In this document: positions 16,862-26,767 of the stretch, in pieces
Layout of the letters: each line of letters opens with the position of its first letter
Position numbering within the stretch: position 1 is the stretch's first letter
Source: Rhodospirillaceae bacterium
GTDB taxonomy: Bacteria > Pseudomonadota > Alphaproteobacteria > Bin65
NCBI GenBank assembly: GCA_009840595.1
Contig: VXNK01000080.1
Location: 62,001-126,000 of the forward strand
Length of the DNA: 64,000 nucleotides
Direction: 5' to 3'
Made by a program: the position numbers and the translations under genes
The notes under the pieces: model-generated
Databases searched by the model: none
What the model saw: the letters and a program-made list of their open reading frames with translations, nothing else
Told to the model about the DNA's origin: nothing

Positions 16862-17773
16862 TCAGGTTCCCGACTCCGGCGCCGCGAATTCGTCGCGCCG
16901 GTACCCCTGAAGATACAGGAGGGCGGTGAGATCGCCATGTTCGATCCGGTGCCCGGCGGCCGCGGCGGCAGCCGGCTTCGCGCGATACGCGACCCCCGCG
17001 CCGGCCGCCTGCAGCATCGGAATGTCGTTGGCCCCGTCGCCGACCGCAAGCGCGTCCTGCCGGGCCAGGCCGCGGCCGGCGAGAAACGCATCCATAGCCT
17101 CGAGCTTGCCCTGGGCGCCGAGCACGGGCTGCTCGAGCCGGCCGGTCAGGACGCCGCCGTCGAGCACGACGTCGTTGGCGACATCGATATCGAACCCGCA
17201 TTCGCCGCGGACATATTCCGAATAGATCCGGAAGCCGCCCGATACCAGGGCGGTCAGGGCGCCGTGCCTGTGCATGGTGCGCACCAGGGTCCGGGCGCCC
17301 GGCGTGAATTCGATGCGGTAGCAGAAGGCCTGCAGGAATTCCTTTTCCAGGCCGCCCAGCATTTCGACCCGGACGGCCAGCGCCTCGCGAAACGGGATTT
17401 CGCCGTTCATCGCCTGCCGGGTGATCCGGCGCACGGTCTCGCCGACGCCCAGAAGATCGGCCAGTTCATCGACCATCTCGTTGCGGATCACCGTGGATTC
17501 CATGTCGGCGACCAGCAGCCGCTTGCGCCGGTTGTCCGCGCCGGTCACGACCGCATCGACCGGCAGCCGGCCGACCGACTGCGCGACAGCCGCCTGCGCG
17601 GCGCCGGGGTCGCCGCCGGCGAACGGAATATCGCAGGCCACCTGGGGCGCCAGCCATTCGGGTTCGCCGCCCTCCGCGCCGGCGTCTTCCAGCGCCCAGC
17701 GCGCCGACGTGACGGTTCCGTCGGACAGGCGCGGCAGCGCCGGGTTGGCAATCAGCGTCACGAAGTGACTCAT
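16862..17773 (-). CDS. serB: Phosphoserine phosphatase
   Basis: This 303-aa SerB performs the last step of serine biosynthesis. The HAD core begins LLVADMESTVIRNEMVDELAD: Asp90 is the nucleophile and the usual DxD acid/base Asp is Glu92 (DxE). Other motifs are TALVSGGFRIYSEYV and DALAVGDGANDIPML. The N-terminal ~80 residues form the usual ACT-like extension. It is divergent from miaA (58-bp gap). Confidence 0.95.
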   Translation of the reverse strand: MSHFVTLIANPALPRLSDGTVTSARWALEDAGAEGGEPEWLAPQVACDIPFAGGDPGAAQAAVAQSVGRLPVDAVVTGADNRRKRLLVADMESTVIRNEMVDELADLLGVGETVRRITRQAMNGEIPFREALAVRVEMLGGLEKEFLQAFCYRIEFTPGARTLVRTMHRHGALTALVSGGFRIYSEYVRGECGFDIDVANDVVLDGGVLTGRLEQPVLGAQGKLEAMDAFLAGRGLARQDALAVGDGANDIPMLQAAGAGVAYRAKPAAAAAAGHRIEHGDLTALLYLQGYRRDEFAAPESGT

Positions 17774-17831
17774 TGCGGGCGAAGATTATGGCGCCGGTAG
17801 GAAATTTCCCTGCGGCGCAATCGGGAAACGG

Positions 17832-18809
17832 ATGGGCCTGAGCGCAACGGAAAGCCGGCCGGCAGACCTTCCGGCCCGGCCGGAGGAAGTCGTCGTCGTC
17901 GGCGGGCCGACCGCCAGCGGCAAGTCCGAAATCGCCCTCGATATCGCACGGGAATTCGGCGGCGCGGTGATCAATGCCGACAGCATGCAGGTGTATCAGG
18001 AACTCAGAATCGTCACCGCGCGGCCCGATGACGCGGCGTTGTCGGCCGCGCCGCACCGGCTGTACGGCATCCTGCCGGCGCGGGAGCGCTGCTCGGCCGG
18101 GCGCTGGCGGCGCATGGCGCTGGACGAGATCGCCGCCGCCGGCCGGGCCGGGCTGCTCCCGGTCGTGGTCGGCGGCACCGGCCTGTATCTCAAGGCCCTG
18201 CTGGACGGCATCGCCGAGGTTCCCGACATTCCCGAAGCGGCGGTGCAGGCCGTTGCCGCCTGGCTGGACGAGGCCGGGATCGAGGCCGGCCGCGCGCGGC
18301 TGCGCGCCGTCGATCCGGCGACCGCCCGGCGCCTGCCGGCGCTCGACCGCCAGCGGGTGATCCGGGCGCTTTCGGTCTACGAGCGGACCGGCCGGCCGCT
18401 CTCCGCCTGGGCGAACGCTACCGGCGCCGCGCCGCCTTTGCGCGCCTTCAGGATCGCCGCGCTGCCCGCGCGCGAGACGCTGTACCGCCGCATCGGCGAC
18501 CGGTTCGCGCGGATGATCGAGCGCGGCGCCCTGGACGAGGTCCGCAGGCTGGAGGCGTTGCGGCTCGATCCTTCGCTGCCGGCGATGAAGGCGGTCGGCG
18601 TGCCGCAGATCCTGGCCCATCTCCGCGGCGAGACCGACCGCGCGACGATGATTGCGGACGGCCAGACCGCGACCCGGCGCTTTGCCAAACGGCAGTTCAC
18701 CTGGTTCCGGCGTCAATTTCGTTCGCCAGATGCCGGTTTTGCGCAATTTTCGGAAAGTATGCGCGACGAAATGTTTAATAAAATTCGTCAATTCCGGTTG
18801 ACGGGCTAA
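17832..18809 (+). CDS. miaA: tRNA dimethylallyltransferase MiaA
   Basis: This 325-aa enzyme adds a dimethylallyl group to A37 of tRNAs reading UNN codons. The P-loop is GPTASGKS (residues 25-32), followed by NADSMQVYQEL, GGTGLYLKALLDG, and the DxxR-type segment LDRQRVIRAL. The C-terminal RRFAKRQFTWFR is the tRNA-contact region. The family is essentially single-copy and the length is normal. Confidence 0.96.
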   Translation: MGLSATESRPADLPARPEEVVVVGGPTASGKSEIALDIAREFGGAVINADSMQVYQELRIVTARPDDAALSAAPHRLYGILPARERCSAGRWRRMALDEIAAAGRAGLLPVVVGGTGLYLKALLDGIAEVPDIPEAAVQAVAAWLDEAGIEAGRARLRAVDPATARRLPALDRQRVIRALSVYERTGRPLSAWANATGAAPPLRAFRIAALPARETLYRRIGDRFARMIERGALDEVRRLEALRLDPSLPAMKAVGVPQILAHLRGETDRATMIADGQTATRRFAKRQFTWFRRQFRSPDAGFAQFSESMRDEMFNKIRQFRLTG

Positions 18810-18850
18810 ATCGCGGCCCGTATTTCCCGGCTTCGGATCAACTGCCATTC

Positions 18851-18877
18851 CCGCCGCCGCGAGCGGCGGTTTTTTTC
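18851..18877 (+). terminator. Rho-independent terminator after miaA (possible ilv leader terminator)
   Basis: The stem CCGCCGC / GCGGCGG with a 5-nt loop is followed by seven T. It lies 41 bp after miaA and about 95 bp upstream of ilvB, so it could end miaA or serve as an attenuator for ilvBN. I see no leader peptide rich in Ile/Val/Leu, which favours simple termination. Confidence 0.8.
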
Positions 18878-18970
18878 GCCGCCGGCCGGCGCTGCCGTCG
18901 GCCGGAGCCGCCCGGCCCGGAACAAATCCGGCGGGGCGAATCCGCGAGACGAATCCCGGGAGACGGATCG

Positions 18971-20731
<1,761 letters not shown>

Positions 20732-20792
20732 GCGCCGCCCCCGGAAAGAGACCCCCGCACAATTCCCCGCAAAGACCGAGGCAGGACAAGCC

Positions 20793-21290
20793 ATGACCGA
20801 ACGGCACGTCATCGCCGTGCTGGTGGATAACGAACCCGGCGTGCTCGCCCGGGTGATCGGCCTGTTTTCCGGCCGCGGCTACAACATCGAGAGCCTGACG
20901 GTCTCCGAGGTCGACGCCGAGGCCGGCCTGTCGCGCATCAACGTCGTGACCATCGGCACGCCGATGATCATCGAGCAGATCAAGAACCAGCTCGACCGGC
21001 TGGTGCCGGTCCATTCGGTCCGCGACCTGACGGAAGAGGGCCCGCATGTCGAGACCGAGCTGGCGCTGCTCAAGGTCGCCGGCCAGGGCGACAAGCGGGT
21101 CGAGGCCCTGCGCATCGCCGACATTTTCGGCGCCAAGGTCGACGATACGACCTTGGAATCCTTCATCTTCCGGCTCGACGGGCAAACCGAGAAGATCGAC
21201 CGCTTCATCGGCCTGATGAAGCCCCTCGGCCTCGTCGAGGTCGCCCGCACCGGCGCGGTCGCGATCAGCCGGGGGCAAGAGGGGATTTGA
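20793..21290 (+). CDS. ilvN: Acetolactate synthase small (regulatory) subunit
   Basis: This 165-aa regulatory subunit confers valine feedback inhibition on IlvB. An ACT domain starts at residue 5 (HVIAVLVDNEPGVLARVIGLFSGRGYNIESL), and the C-terminal ALS_ss domain begins at about residue 85 (LALLKVAGQGDKRVEAL). The length is typical. It is co-transcribed with ilvB. Confidence 0.96.
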   Translation: MTERHVIAVLVDNEPGVLARVIGLFSGRGYNIESLTVSEVDAEAGLSRINVVTIGTPMIIEQIKNQLDRLVPVHSVRDLTEEGPHVETELALLKVAGQGDKRVEALRIADIFGAKVDDTTLESFIFRLDGQTEKIDRFIGLMKPLGLVEVARTGAVAISRGQEGI

Positions 21291-21314
21291 CCGCAGGGCG
21301 GGATGCCGGGAAAC

Positions 21315-21350
21315 GTCATGATGTGTCATGAAATGTCATGATCCGTCATG
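21315..21350. repeat. GTCATG array, 4 cores at exact 10-bp spacing
   Basis: GTCATG occurs at 21315, 21325, 21335 and 21345, with 4-nt spacers ATGT, AAAT and ATCC. The same core, spacing and partly the same spacers recur at 21599, 43813 and 61848. Confidence 0.9.
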
Positions 21351-21401
21351 GGCCGCCTCTTTCTCCGCCCACTTCCGCCGCTCCGAACCGGACACCGAAA
21401 C

Positions 21402-21556
21402 CGCAAACCCCACGCCGTCATTCCGACCGAGCGGAGCGAGTGGAGGAATCCCGACTCGATCCCGACAACGGGAACCCGGAGGCCGGCGACGAGCTTCCTC
21501 CACTACGCCCCGGATTTAATCCGGAGCTCCGGTCGGAATGACGGGTGAGGTTTGCG
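21402..21556. mobile_element. MITE-like repeat element, copy 1
   Basis: The 155-bp element is bounded by inverted repeats: the left end begins CGCAAACCCCAC and continues to CATTCCGACCG; the right end carries CGGTCGGAATGACGG and ends in TTTGCG. Inside is a CCCCGGATTTAATCCGG palindrome. It is closely similar to 43602-43752, and the similarity continues about 20 bp further left (TCCGAACCGGACACCGAAAC). No coding capacity. Confidence 0.8.
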
Positions 21557-21598
21557 CCCGGTCGGGATGAAGGTCCCGGAATGAGGGTCCCGGAATGC

Positions 21599-21635
21599 GT
21601 CATGAAATGTCATGATTTGTCATGATCCGTCATAT
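21599..21635. repeat. GTCATG array, 4 cores at 10-bp spacing
   Basis: GTCATG lies at 21599, 21609 and 21619 and GTCATA at 21629, with spacers AAAT, ATTT and ATCC. It flanks the MITE-like element on the side opposite to the first array. Confidence 0.9.
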
Positions 21636-21706
21636 GGCGCCGGCCTTGTCGCGCTGCGGCAACGGTCCCGGCCGAAAGGCGTGCCTCGCCCGATGGAGCG
21701 CCATTT

Positions 21707-21721
21707 GTTCATATAATGTTC
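21707..21721. promoter_or_regulatory. LexA (SOS) box, GTTC-N7-GTTC
   Basis: GTTCATATAATGTTC matches the alphaproteobacterial LexA operator GTTC-N7-GTTC. It lies between two convergent gene ends with no recognisable gene to regulate. A near-identical box occurs at 61983. Confidence 0.65.
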
Positions 21722-21785
21722 TAGAGCCTCGACGTCAAGCCCATTGGGCGCGCGTGCCGGCCGCGGCACAGGCCGCCGCCGCGCT

Positions 21786-22094
21786 TCAGAGCCGGATGAA
21801 GACGGTGCCGCCCTCGACCTTTACGGGATAGGCCGCGAGGTCCTCGCACACGGGCGCCGACAGGGCCTTGCCGGTGGCGATGTCGAAACGGCCCTGGTGC
21901 AGCGGACATTCGATCACCGTGCCGATGACCAGGCCTTCCCCGAGATGCTGCCGCTCGTGGGTGCAATAGCCGTCGGTGGCGAAATAGCCCCGCTCCGTGT
22001 TGTAGATCGCGAAGCTGCGGCCGTCTCGGTCCCAGCGAATCAGGTCTTCCTCGTCGATAGCGTCCGCCGCGCAGACCTCGATCCACCCGCCCAC
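21786..22094 (-). CDS. Rieske [2Fe-2S] ferredoxin-like protein
   Basis: This 102-aa protein has the Rieske cluster motifs YCTHERQHL (C-x-H) and CPLHQGRFD (C-x2-H) in a single small domain, the architecture of electron-donating Rieske ferredoxins of oxygenases. I place the start at GTG 22094 (WIEVCAADAIDEED follows), 16 bp after the M24 gene ends; the longer open frame overlaps that gene. As the last gene of the desaturase-M24-Rieske operon it is a plausible electron donor to the diiron enzyme encoded first. Confidence 0.87.
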   Translation of the reverse strand: MGGWIEVCAADAIDEEDLIRWDRDGRSFAIYNTERGYFATDGYCTHERQHLGEGLVIGTVIECPLHQGRFDIATGKALSAPVCEDLAAYPVKVEGGTVFIRL

Positions 22095-22110
22095 GGACCG
22101 GCCCCCCGCC

Positions 22111-23409
22111 TCAGATCTCGCGGCTGAGGAGCGAGTCCTCGTAGGGATAGCGCGACAGCACGATCGGCCCCGATTCGGTAATGAGAACCTGGTCCTCCAG
22201 CTTGACGCCCTCGGCGCCGCCGACTTTCCCGACATAACTCTCGACGCAGATCGTCATGCCGGCCTCGAACGCGCCGTCGTAATGCTCGCCATGCTCCGGC
22301 GAATGGTGAAGCACCGGCCATTCGTCGCCCATGCCGATGCCGTGCATCAGACAGGGATAGAGCTGGTCGCCATAGCCGGGTTCCTGGACATAGCGGGCGG
22401 CGATGACGTCGCGGAACGACGCGCCGGCGCGCAGGAGCTGCGTATTGTGCGTCACCTCGTTCCAGGCCAGCGTGTAGAGCTTCTTCTGTTCCTCGCCCGG
22501 CCGGCCCGGCCCGCAATGAAAGACGCGGCTGACATCGGCGCCGTAGCCGAACGGGCCGATCGTCCCGCAGTCGAACGCCAGGAGGTCGCCGGCCCGGATC
22601 GTCCGGCTCGACGCTTCCTGCTGCCACGGATTGGTGCGGTCGCCCGAGGCGAGCAGCCGGTATTCGAGCCATTCGCCGCCATGCTCGATCGTCGCCTGCC
22701 ACATCAGCGCCCAGAGTTCCTGTTCCGCAATGCCGGGCCGCAGGGCTTCGCGCATGCGGGTCATGCCGTCCTCGGCCGCCGCCAGCGTCAGGTTCATGGC
22801 CAGGATTTCCTCCGGGCTCTTGATCTTGCGGGCATGGGCGAGAACCGGCGCTGCATCGACCGGCACGACCCCCTCATCCGCCAGCGCCTGTCTGGCGCAA
22901 AAGCCGATGCGGTCGATGCCGACCCTGGCGCCGCCGCCGCAATGCGCCTTCAGGAGATCGCCCATCTGCGCCGCCCATCTGCGCGCCATCTCCTGCTGCC
23001 GCGCGCCGGCGAACATGTAGGACAGCGGCAGGTGGTCGCCGCGGACCTCGTCGATCGTTTCGAGCTGGCTGCCGGTGCTCCGCCCCGGCTCGCTGTCGAA
23101 GTAGACGGCCGGGCCGCCGGCTGGCACGAACAGGTAGCCGGCCAAGATGTGCATCTGGAACAGCGCGCAGTTGCGCACTCCCGTCGCGTATCGGATCGAC
23201 AGCGGCTCGGCCAGGATGACGGCGTCGAGGCCGTGGGCGGCGATCTGCTCGCGCAGCCGGTTGAGGCGCCAGGCCCGCATCCGCGGCACGTCGATCTGCG
23301 CCTCGGTGTCGGTCGCCCGCGTCGGCGGTGTCATCCGGGCCGCCTGCTCCAGCGTCAGCGGCTGCGGCCGGGCGGCGAAGCTCTTCGTGTAATCCGCGGC
23401 GTCGTTCAC
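22111..23409 (-). CDS. M24-family metalloprotein, DddP-like
   Basis: This 432-aa protein has the pita-bread M24 fold. The metal ligands visible are Asp280, Asp292 (FDCGTIGPFGYGADVSR), His356 (CLMHGIGMGDEWP), Glu390 (ICVES) and Glu405 (KLEDQ). The blocks GGEWLEYRLLASGDRTNPW and MHGIGMGDEWP closely resemble DMSP lyase DddP, including Asp362 aligning with its catalytic Asp. However, the second Asp of DddP's D-x-D is Gly282 here, giving the ordinary M24 D-x-G pattern. It may therefore be a peptidase/hydrolase-like relative rather than a true DMSP lyase. GTG start at 23409. Confidence 0.85.
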   Translation of the reverse strand: MNDAADYTKSFAARPQPLTLEQAARMTPPTRATDTEAQIDVPRMRAWRLNRLREQIAAHGLDAVILAEPLSIRYATGVRNCALFQMHILAGYLFVPAGGPAVYFDSEPGRSTGSQLETIDEVRGDHLPLSYMFAGARQQEMARRWAAQMGDLLKAHCGGGARVGIDRIGFCARQALADEGVVPVDAAPVLAHARKIKSPEEILAMNLTLAAAEDGMTRMREALRPGIAEQELWALMWQATIEHGGEWLEYRLLASGDRTNPWQQEASSRTIRAGDLLAFDCGTIGPFGYGADVSRVFHCGPGRPGEEQKKLYTLAWNEVTHNTQLLRAGASFRDVIAARYVQEPGYGDQLYPCLMHGIGMGDEWPVLHHSPEHGEHYDGAFEAGMTICVESYVGKVGGAEGVKLEDQVLITESGPIVLSRYPYEDSLLSREI

Positions 23410-23423
23410 CGAAGCACCGGCCG

Positions 23424-23459
23424 GAGTTTGTCGGTGAGTTTGTCGGTGAGTTTGTCGGA
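23424..23459. repeat. 12-bp tandem repeat (x3) upstream of the M24 gene
   Basis: Three copies of GAGTTTGTCGGT (the last one diverging at its end) lie in the 103-bp gap between the desaturase and M24 genes. They look like replication slippage; their position in the M24 leader could affect translation. Confidence 0.8.
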
Positions 23460-23512
23460 GACTTTGCCGATCCCTCGCGACACCCGGACCTCCCTTGCAA
23501 AACGCTCTTGCA

Positions 23513-24562
23513 TCACATGGTCCGTCGGGCGACGCGCTCGAACGCGCCGCCGTCGGAAATCATGTGCGGCGCCTGGCGGATCGACGGCGCCCCGGTCGAC
23601 AGGCCTAGCGTCCGCCGGACGACGACGACGAACACCTCCCGGTTGGAGCGGAAGAAACCGGGATCGGGCGCGGGAACCTGACCGGCGACCGCCCGGCTCA
23701 AAGCCGGCAGGGCGAAGAACGGCACCTGGGGATAGAGATGGTGCTCCACATGCCAGTTCATGTTCGCATAAAGGAACCCGCCGAGCCGGTCGGTCCGGAA
23801 CGAGCGCGTGCTCTCCGTGATCGACGGCGAATTCTCCTGCATCTCGACATGCTGGATCAGCGTGAACAGCATCATGACCGGCATGCCGAGCAGGCGCGGC
23901 AGGACAAGGGACCAGAGCAGCCACGAGGCGCCGAACGCCGCAAACAGGGCCGCACCGGCATAGACGAGGAGAAAGAGGCGCGCGTTGCGCGTCATCTTCG
24001 GCAGTTCGCCGGCCGGCGTCACCGTCCGCATGACGCCGGTGTAGCGACCGGCCGCCAGGCGCGGCAGGACCGTCGCCTGATAGCGCAGCAAGGCCAGCCC
24101 CGAGGCTTCCGCCAGCCAGCCGCCCAGCGTGATCGGCGTGTCGAACGGCATCTGGCAATCCTTGCCGACATGCCAGGTGTAGGTGTGGTGATTGGTGTGG
24201 GTGTAGCGCCGGTGCAGCGGCTCTTCCATGTAGATCAGCGACGTGAGCCAGAGCACCGTCTCGTTCAGCCGGCGGCTGCGAAAGGCGGTGCCGTGGGCCG
24301 TTTCGTGGCTGAGCGCGTAGGCCGGCACGGTCAGCAGAACGCCGTGGACGAACATGGCCGGCCACATCCAGGCCGTGCCGAGGGACAGCCAGACCAAGGC
24401 GCCGGTCGCCAGCAGGCCGCCGCTCCATTGCGCGAGGTAGAGCAGGCCCGGCCGGTCGGAACGCCGGGCCAGCGCCTTCAGCGTTTTCCGGTCGAGCGTC
24501 ACGCCGCTGGATGCCGCGTTGGTTGGGGCCGCATTGATCGGGGCACAGTCCGGCATCGCCAT
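23513..24562 (-). CDS. Membrane fatty-acid-desaturase-type diiron oxygenase
   Basis: This 349-aa integral membrane protein has the histidine boxes of the FA_desaturase superfamily: HETAH (86-90), HTNHH (122-126), HVEHH (271-275), plus QHVE (237-240). Hydrophobic segments at about 47-85, 195-235 and between the boxes anchor the diiron site. It heads an operon with a DddP-like M24 protein and a Rieske ferredoxin, so it may be a hydroxylase of a small substrate rather than a lipid desaturase; that is inference. The ATG at 24562 (or 24556) is chosen because upstream sequence contains the promoter and operator. Confidence 0.87.
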   Translation of the reverse strand: MAMPDCAPINAAPTNAASSGVTLDRKTLKALARRSDRPGLLYLAQWSGGLLATGALVWLSLGTAWMWPAMFVHGVLLTVPAYALSHETAHGTAFRSRRLNETVLWLTSLIYMEEPLHRRYTHTNHHTYTWHVGKDCQMPFDTPITLGGWLAEASGLALLRYQATVLPRLAAGRYTGVMRTVTPAGELPKMTRNARLFLLVYAGAALFAAFGASWLLWSLVLPRLLGMPVMMLFTLIQHVEMQENSPSITESTRSFRTDRLGGFLYANMNWHVEHHLYPQVPFFALPALSRAVAGQVPAPDPGFFRSNREVFVVVVRRTLGLSTGAPSIRQAPHMISDGGAFERVARRTM

Positions 24563-24611
24563 CGGCCTGTTGTCGGGCCTTTCGGTCCAACCCTGCGCAG
24601 CCGGCTCAGGA

Positions 24612-24660
24612 TTGACAAACGATAGAATTTCGGCTGTAGCATTAAGAAATCTAATGCTAC
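24612..24660. promoter_or_regulatory. Divergent promoter with perfect LysR-type inverted repeat
   Basis: GTAGCATTA and TAATGCTAC (24636-24644 and 24652-24660) form a perfect 9-bp inverted repeat with a 7-bp spacer, containing the T-N11-A pattern of LysR operators. A TTGACA hexamer starts at 24612. The site lies between the desaturase (minus) and the LysR gene (plus), the classic position for LysR control of a divergent operon and of itself. Confidence 0.8.
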
Positions 24661-24684
24661 GTTTGCGCATAAGGATTGTCCGCC

Positions 24685-25557
24685 ATGGCGAGCCTGCCTC
24701 CCCTCTCCTGGCTGCGCGCTTTCGAAGCGGCGGCCCGGCATCTGTCCTTCACCCAGGCGGCGGCCGAACTGAATCTCACCCAGTCCGCGGTGTCCCAGCA
24801 TGTGCGCAGCCTGGAGGCGGCGCTCGGCCTCACCCTGTTCGTGCGCAAGACCCGGGCGCTGCAACTGACCGAGGCCGGATCGAACTATCTGCCCGTCGTT
24901 CAGGAGGCCTTCGCGATCCTGGCCGGCGGCACCCGCGCGCTGACCGGCGGCGACCGGGGCCGGCGGCTGATGGTGACCTGCAACCTCTCCTTTTCGACCT
25001 TCTGGCTGGCGCCGCGCCTGGGCGCCCTGCTCGCAGCCCATCCCTGGCTGTCGCTCAACCTGTCGACGCCGATCTGGGATCAGCGGCAGGCCGAAGGCGT
25101 CCCGGAAGTGGAAATCCGGTTCGGCCGGGCTGCGCTGATGCCCGGAACGGCGCAGCGGCTGGCGGTCGAACGCGCCTATCCGGTCTGCGCGCCGGATGCA
25201 GAGCCGGAGGCGAAACACTGGGAAACGGCGCCGCTGTTCGATTGCACCGGCGTAACGGCAAACTGGGAGGCGTGGCTCTCGAGCCAGGGGTTCGGCCTGC
25301 CGCGCGGCCGGAGCGTCACCCTCGCCTCGACCTACGTCGTTTCCATGACCGCGGCCCTCAACGGCGGCGGCCTGGCGATGGCACACGATACGCTGGCGCG
25401 GGACCTGCTGGCGGGCGGGCGGCTCGAGCGGCCTAGCGAACACAGCGTGGAGATGCCGGACGGCTATTTCCTGCTCGCCGCCCCGAAACACGAGGAAACG
25501 CCGGCGGCGCGCACCTTCGTTGCGTGGATCGCGGAAGAATTCGCCCTTTCCGGTTGA
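24685..25557 (+). CDS. LysR-family (GcvA-like) transcriptional regulator
   Basis: This 290-aa LysR-type regulator has an N-terminal HTH (LRAFEAAARHLSFTQAAAEL, then LTQSAVSQHVRSLE), typical of the GcvA subgroup, and a substrate-binding co-inducer domain from about residue 90. ATG 24685 is preceded by AAGGA at 9 bp; an in-frame TTG at 24676 is less likely. It is divergent from the desaturase-M24-Rieske operon across a perfect inverted repeat, so it most likely controls that operon in response to its substrate. Confidence 0.93.
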   Translation: MASLPPLSWLRAFEAAARHLSFTQAAAELNLTQSAVSQHVRSLEAALGLTLFVRKTRALQLTEAGSNYLPVVQEAFAILAGGTRALTGGDRGRRLMVTCNLSFSTFWLAPRLGALLAAHPWLSLNLSTPIWDQRQAEGVPEVEIRFGRAALMPGTAQRLAVERAYPVCAPDAEPEAKHWETAPLFDCTGVTANWEAWLSSQGFGLPRGRSVTLASTYVVSMTAALNGGGLAMAHDTLARDLLAGGRLERPSEHSVEMPDGYFLLAAPKHEETPAARTFVAWIAEEFALSG

Positions 25558-25666
25558 AGCGGCAGCCGGAACAGCGGCTTTAGCCGGCGGCGTTCCGGCG
25601 CTATACTCGGCGGCAACCGACGGCTCGTCGGAGCCGTTCCGTCGCCGATTTATCGAGGCCGGACCC

Positions 25667-26767
25667 ATGAACCTCGCGACATCGCCTCCCGTGGCGCCCG
25701 CGCCCGCTTCCGGCGAAACCGCCGCCTTCACGGCCGTGCCGGTCGTGGACATCGCCGGCCGGACCCGGGGCGCCGCAGCGCGCCGGGAACTGGCGGACCG
25801 GCTGGGCGGCATCTGCCACCATGTCGGTTTCGCCGTGGTCACCGGCCACGGCATTGCGCCCGAAGTCATCGACGACGTGTTCGGTCAGATCGCCCGCTTC
25901 TTCGCCCTGCCCGAGGCCGACAAGCGCTGCATCGACAAGCGCAATTCGCGCCATTTCCGCGGCTGGGAGCCGGTCGGCAGCGAATACACCAACAACCGGC
26001 CGGACATGCGCGAGCAGATCGACCTGTGGACCGACCATCCGGCCCGGCCGATCGACGTCACGCCCCGCTACCTGCGCCTGCTCGGGCCGAACCAGTGGCC
26101 GCCGGAAGGCGTGGCGCCCGGCTTCAGGCCGGCGCTGGACCGCTGGTTCGCCGAGATGTCGGACCTGGCCGACGACCTGCTGCGCCTGCTCGCGCTCAGC
26201 CTGGAGTTGAAGGAGGGCCATTTCGACGCCCTGTTCGGCGCCGAGCGCATGTCGCTCACCAAGCTGATCGGCTATCCGGAGACGCCGCCCGGCCAGTTCG
26301 GCGTCAACGCCCATCACGACGCCGGCTTCCTGACCCTGCTCGCGCCGGGCAGGACGCCGGGCCTGGAGATCGAGAACGCCGACGGCGACTGGATTCCGGT
26401 GCCCATCGTGCCGGGTTCCCTGGTCCTCAACCTGGGCGAAGTCCTGCAGAAGATGACCGGCAACTATTTCGTCGCCACGCCGCATCGGGTGACGACCCGC
26501 GAACCGCGCCTGTCGGCCGGTTATTTCCACGGGCCGTCGCTCGACATGGCGCTCGACCCGCTGCCGCTCGACCCGCGCTTCGCCGAGGCCGTCGCCCGCA
26601 GCCCGCGCCACGCCGATGCCGGCTTCATGGCCCAGCGCGACGAGACCGAGGCCGGAGTCGGCGACATGCAGAGCAGGCACCATCCCGGCACCTACGGCGA
26701 GCAGCTCTGGAACTATTTCGCGCGCAGCTATCCCGACAACGTCGCGCGCTACTATCCGGAGGGCTGA
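25667..26767 (+). CDS. 2-oxoglutarate/Fe(II)-dependent oxygenase (isopenicillin-N-synthase-like)
   Basis: This 366-aa protein has the N-terminal DIOX_N block (VPVVDIAGRTR, GFAVVTGHGI) and the double-stranded beta-helix core with the iron facial triad His216-x-Asp218 (NAHHDAG) and His273 (TPHRVTT). Arg281-x-Ser283 (RLSAGYF) is the 2-oxoglutarate carboxylate site. The substrate is unknown. It follows the LysR gene on the same strand and its 3' end overlaps the convergent cupin gene by 16 bp. Confidence 0.92.
   Translation: MNLATSPPVAPAPASGETAAFTAVPVVDIAGRTRGAAARRELADRLGGICHHVGFAVVTGHGIAPEVIDDVFGQIARFFALPEADKRCIDKRNSRHFRGWEPVGSEYTNNRPDMREQIDLWTDHPARPIDVTPRYLRLLGPNQWPPEGVAPGFRPALDRWFAEMSDLADDLLRLLALSLELKEGHFDALFGAERMSLTKLIGYPETPPGQFGVNAHHDAGFLTLLAPGRTPGLEIENADGDWIPVPIVPGSLVLNLGEVLQKMTGNYFVATPHRVTTREPRLSAGYFHGPSLDMALDPLPLDPRFAEAVARSPRHADAGFMAQRDETEAGVGDMQSRHHPGTYGEQLWNYFARSYPDNVARYYPEG

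Larger units (their letters stand above)
21291..21785. other. Repeat-rich intergenic region between convergent ilvN and Rieske genes
   Basis: This 495-bp stretch has no supported gene. It holds two GTCATG 10-bp arrays (21315-21350 and 21599-21635), a MITE-like element between them (21402-21556) and a LexA-type box (21707-21721), each listed separately. Frames open across the repeats are products of the palindromic sequence. Confidence 0.8.

Noticed and set aside
18810..18970. Attenuator leader peptide for ilvBN
   Set aside because: A terminator is present, but no short ORF with runs of Ile/Val/Leu codons precedes it.
21315..21635. GTCATG arrays as a CRISPR
   Set aside because: Cores are 6 bp with 4-bp spacers, far too short, and no cas genes are in the window.
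22111..23409. Straight annotation as DMSP lyase DddP
   Set aside because: Similarity is high, but the DxD metal motif is DxG; listed as DddP-like only.
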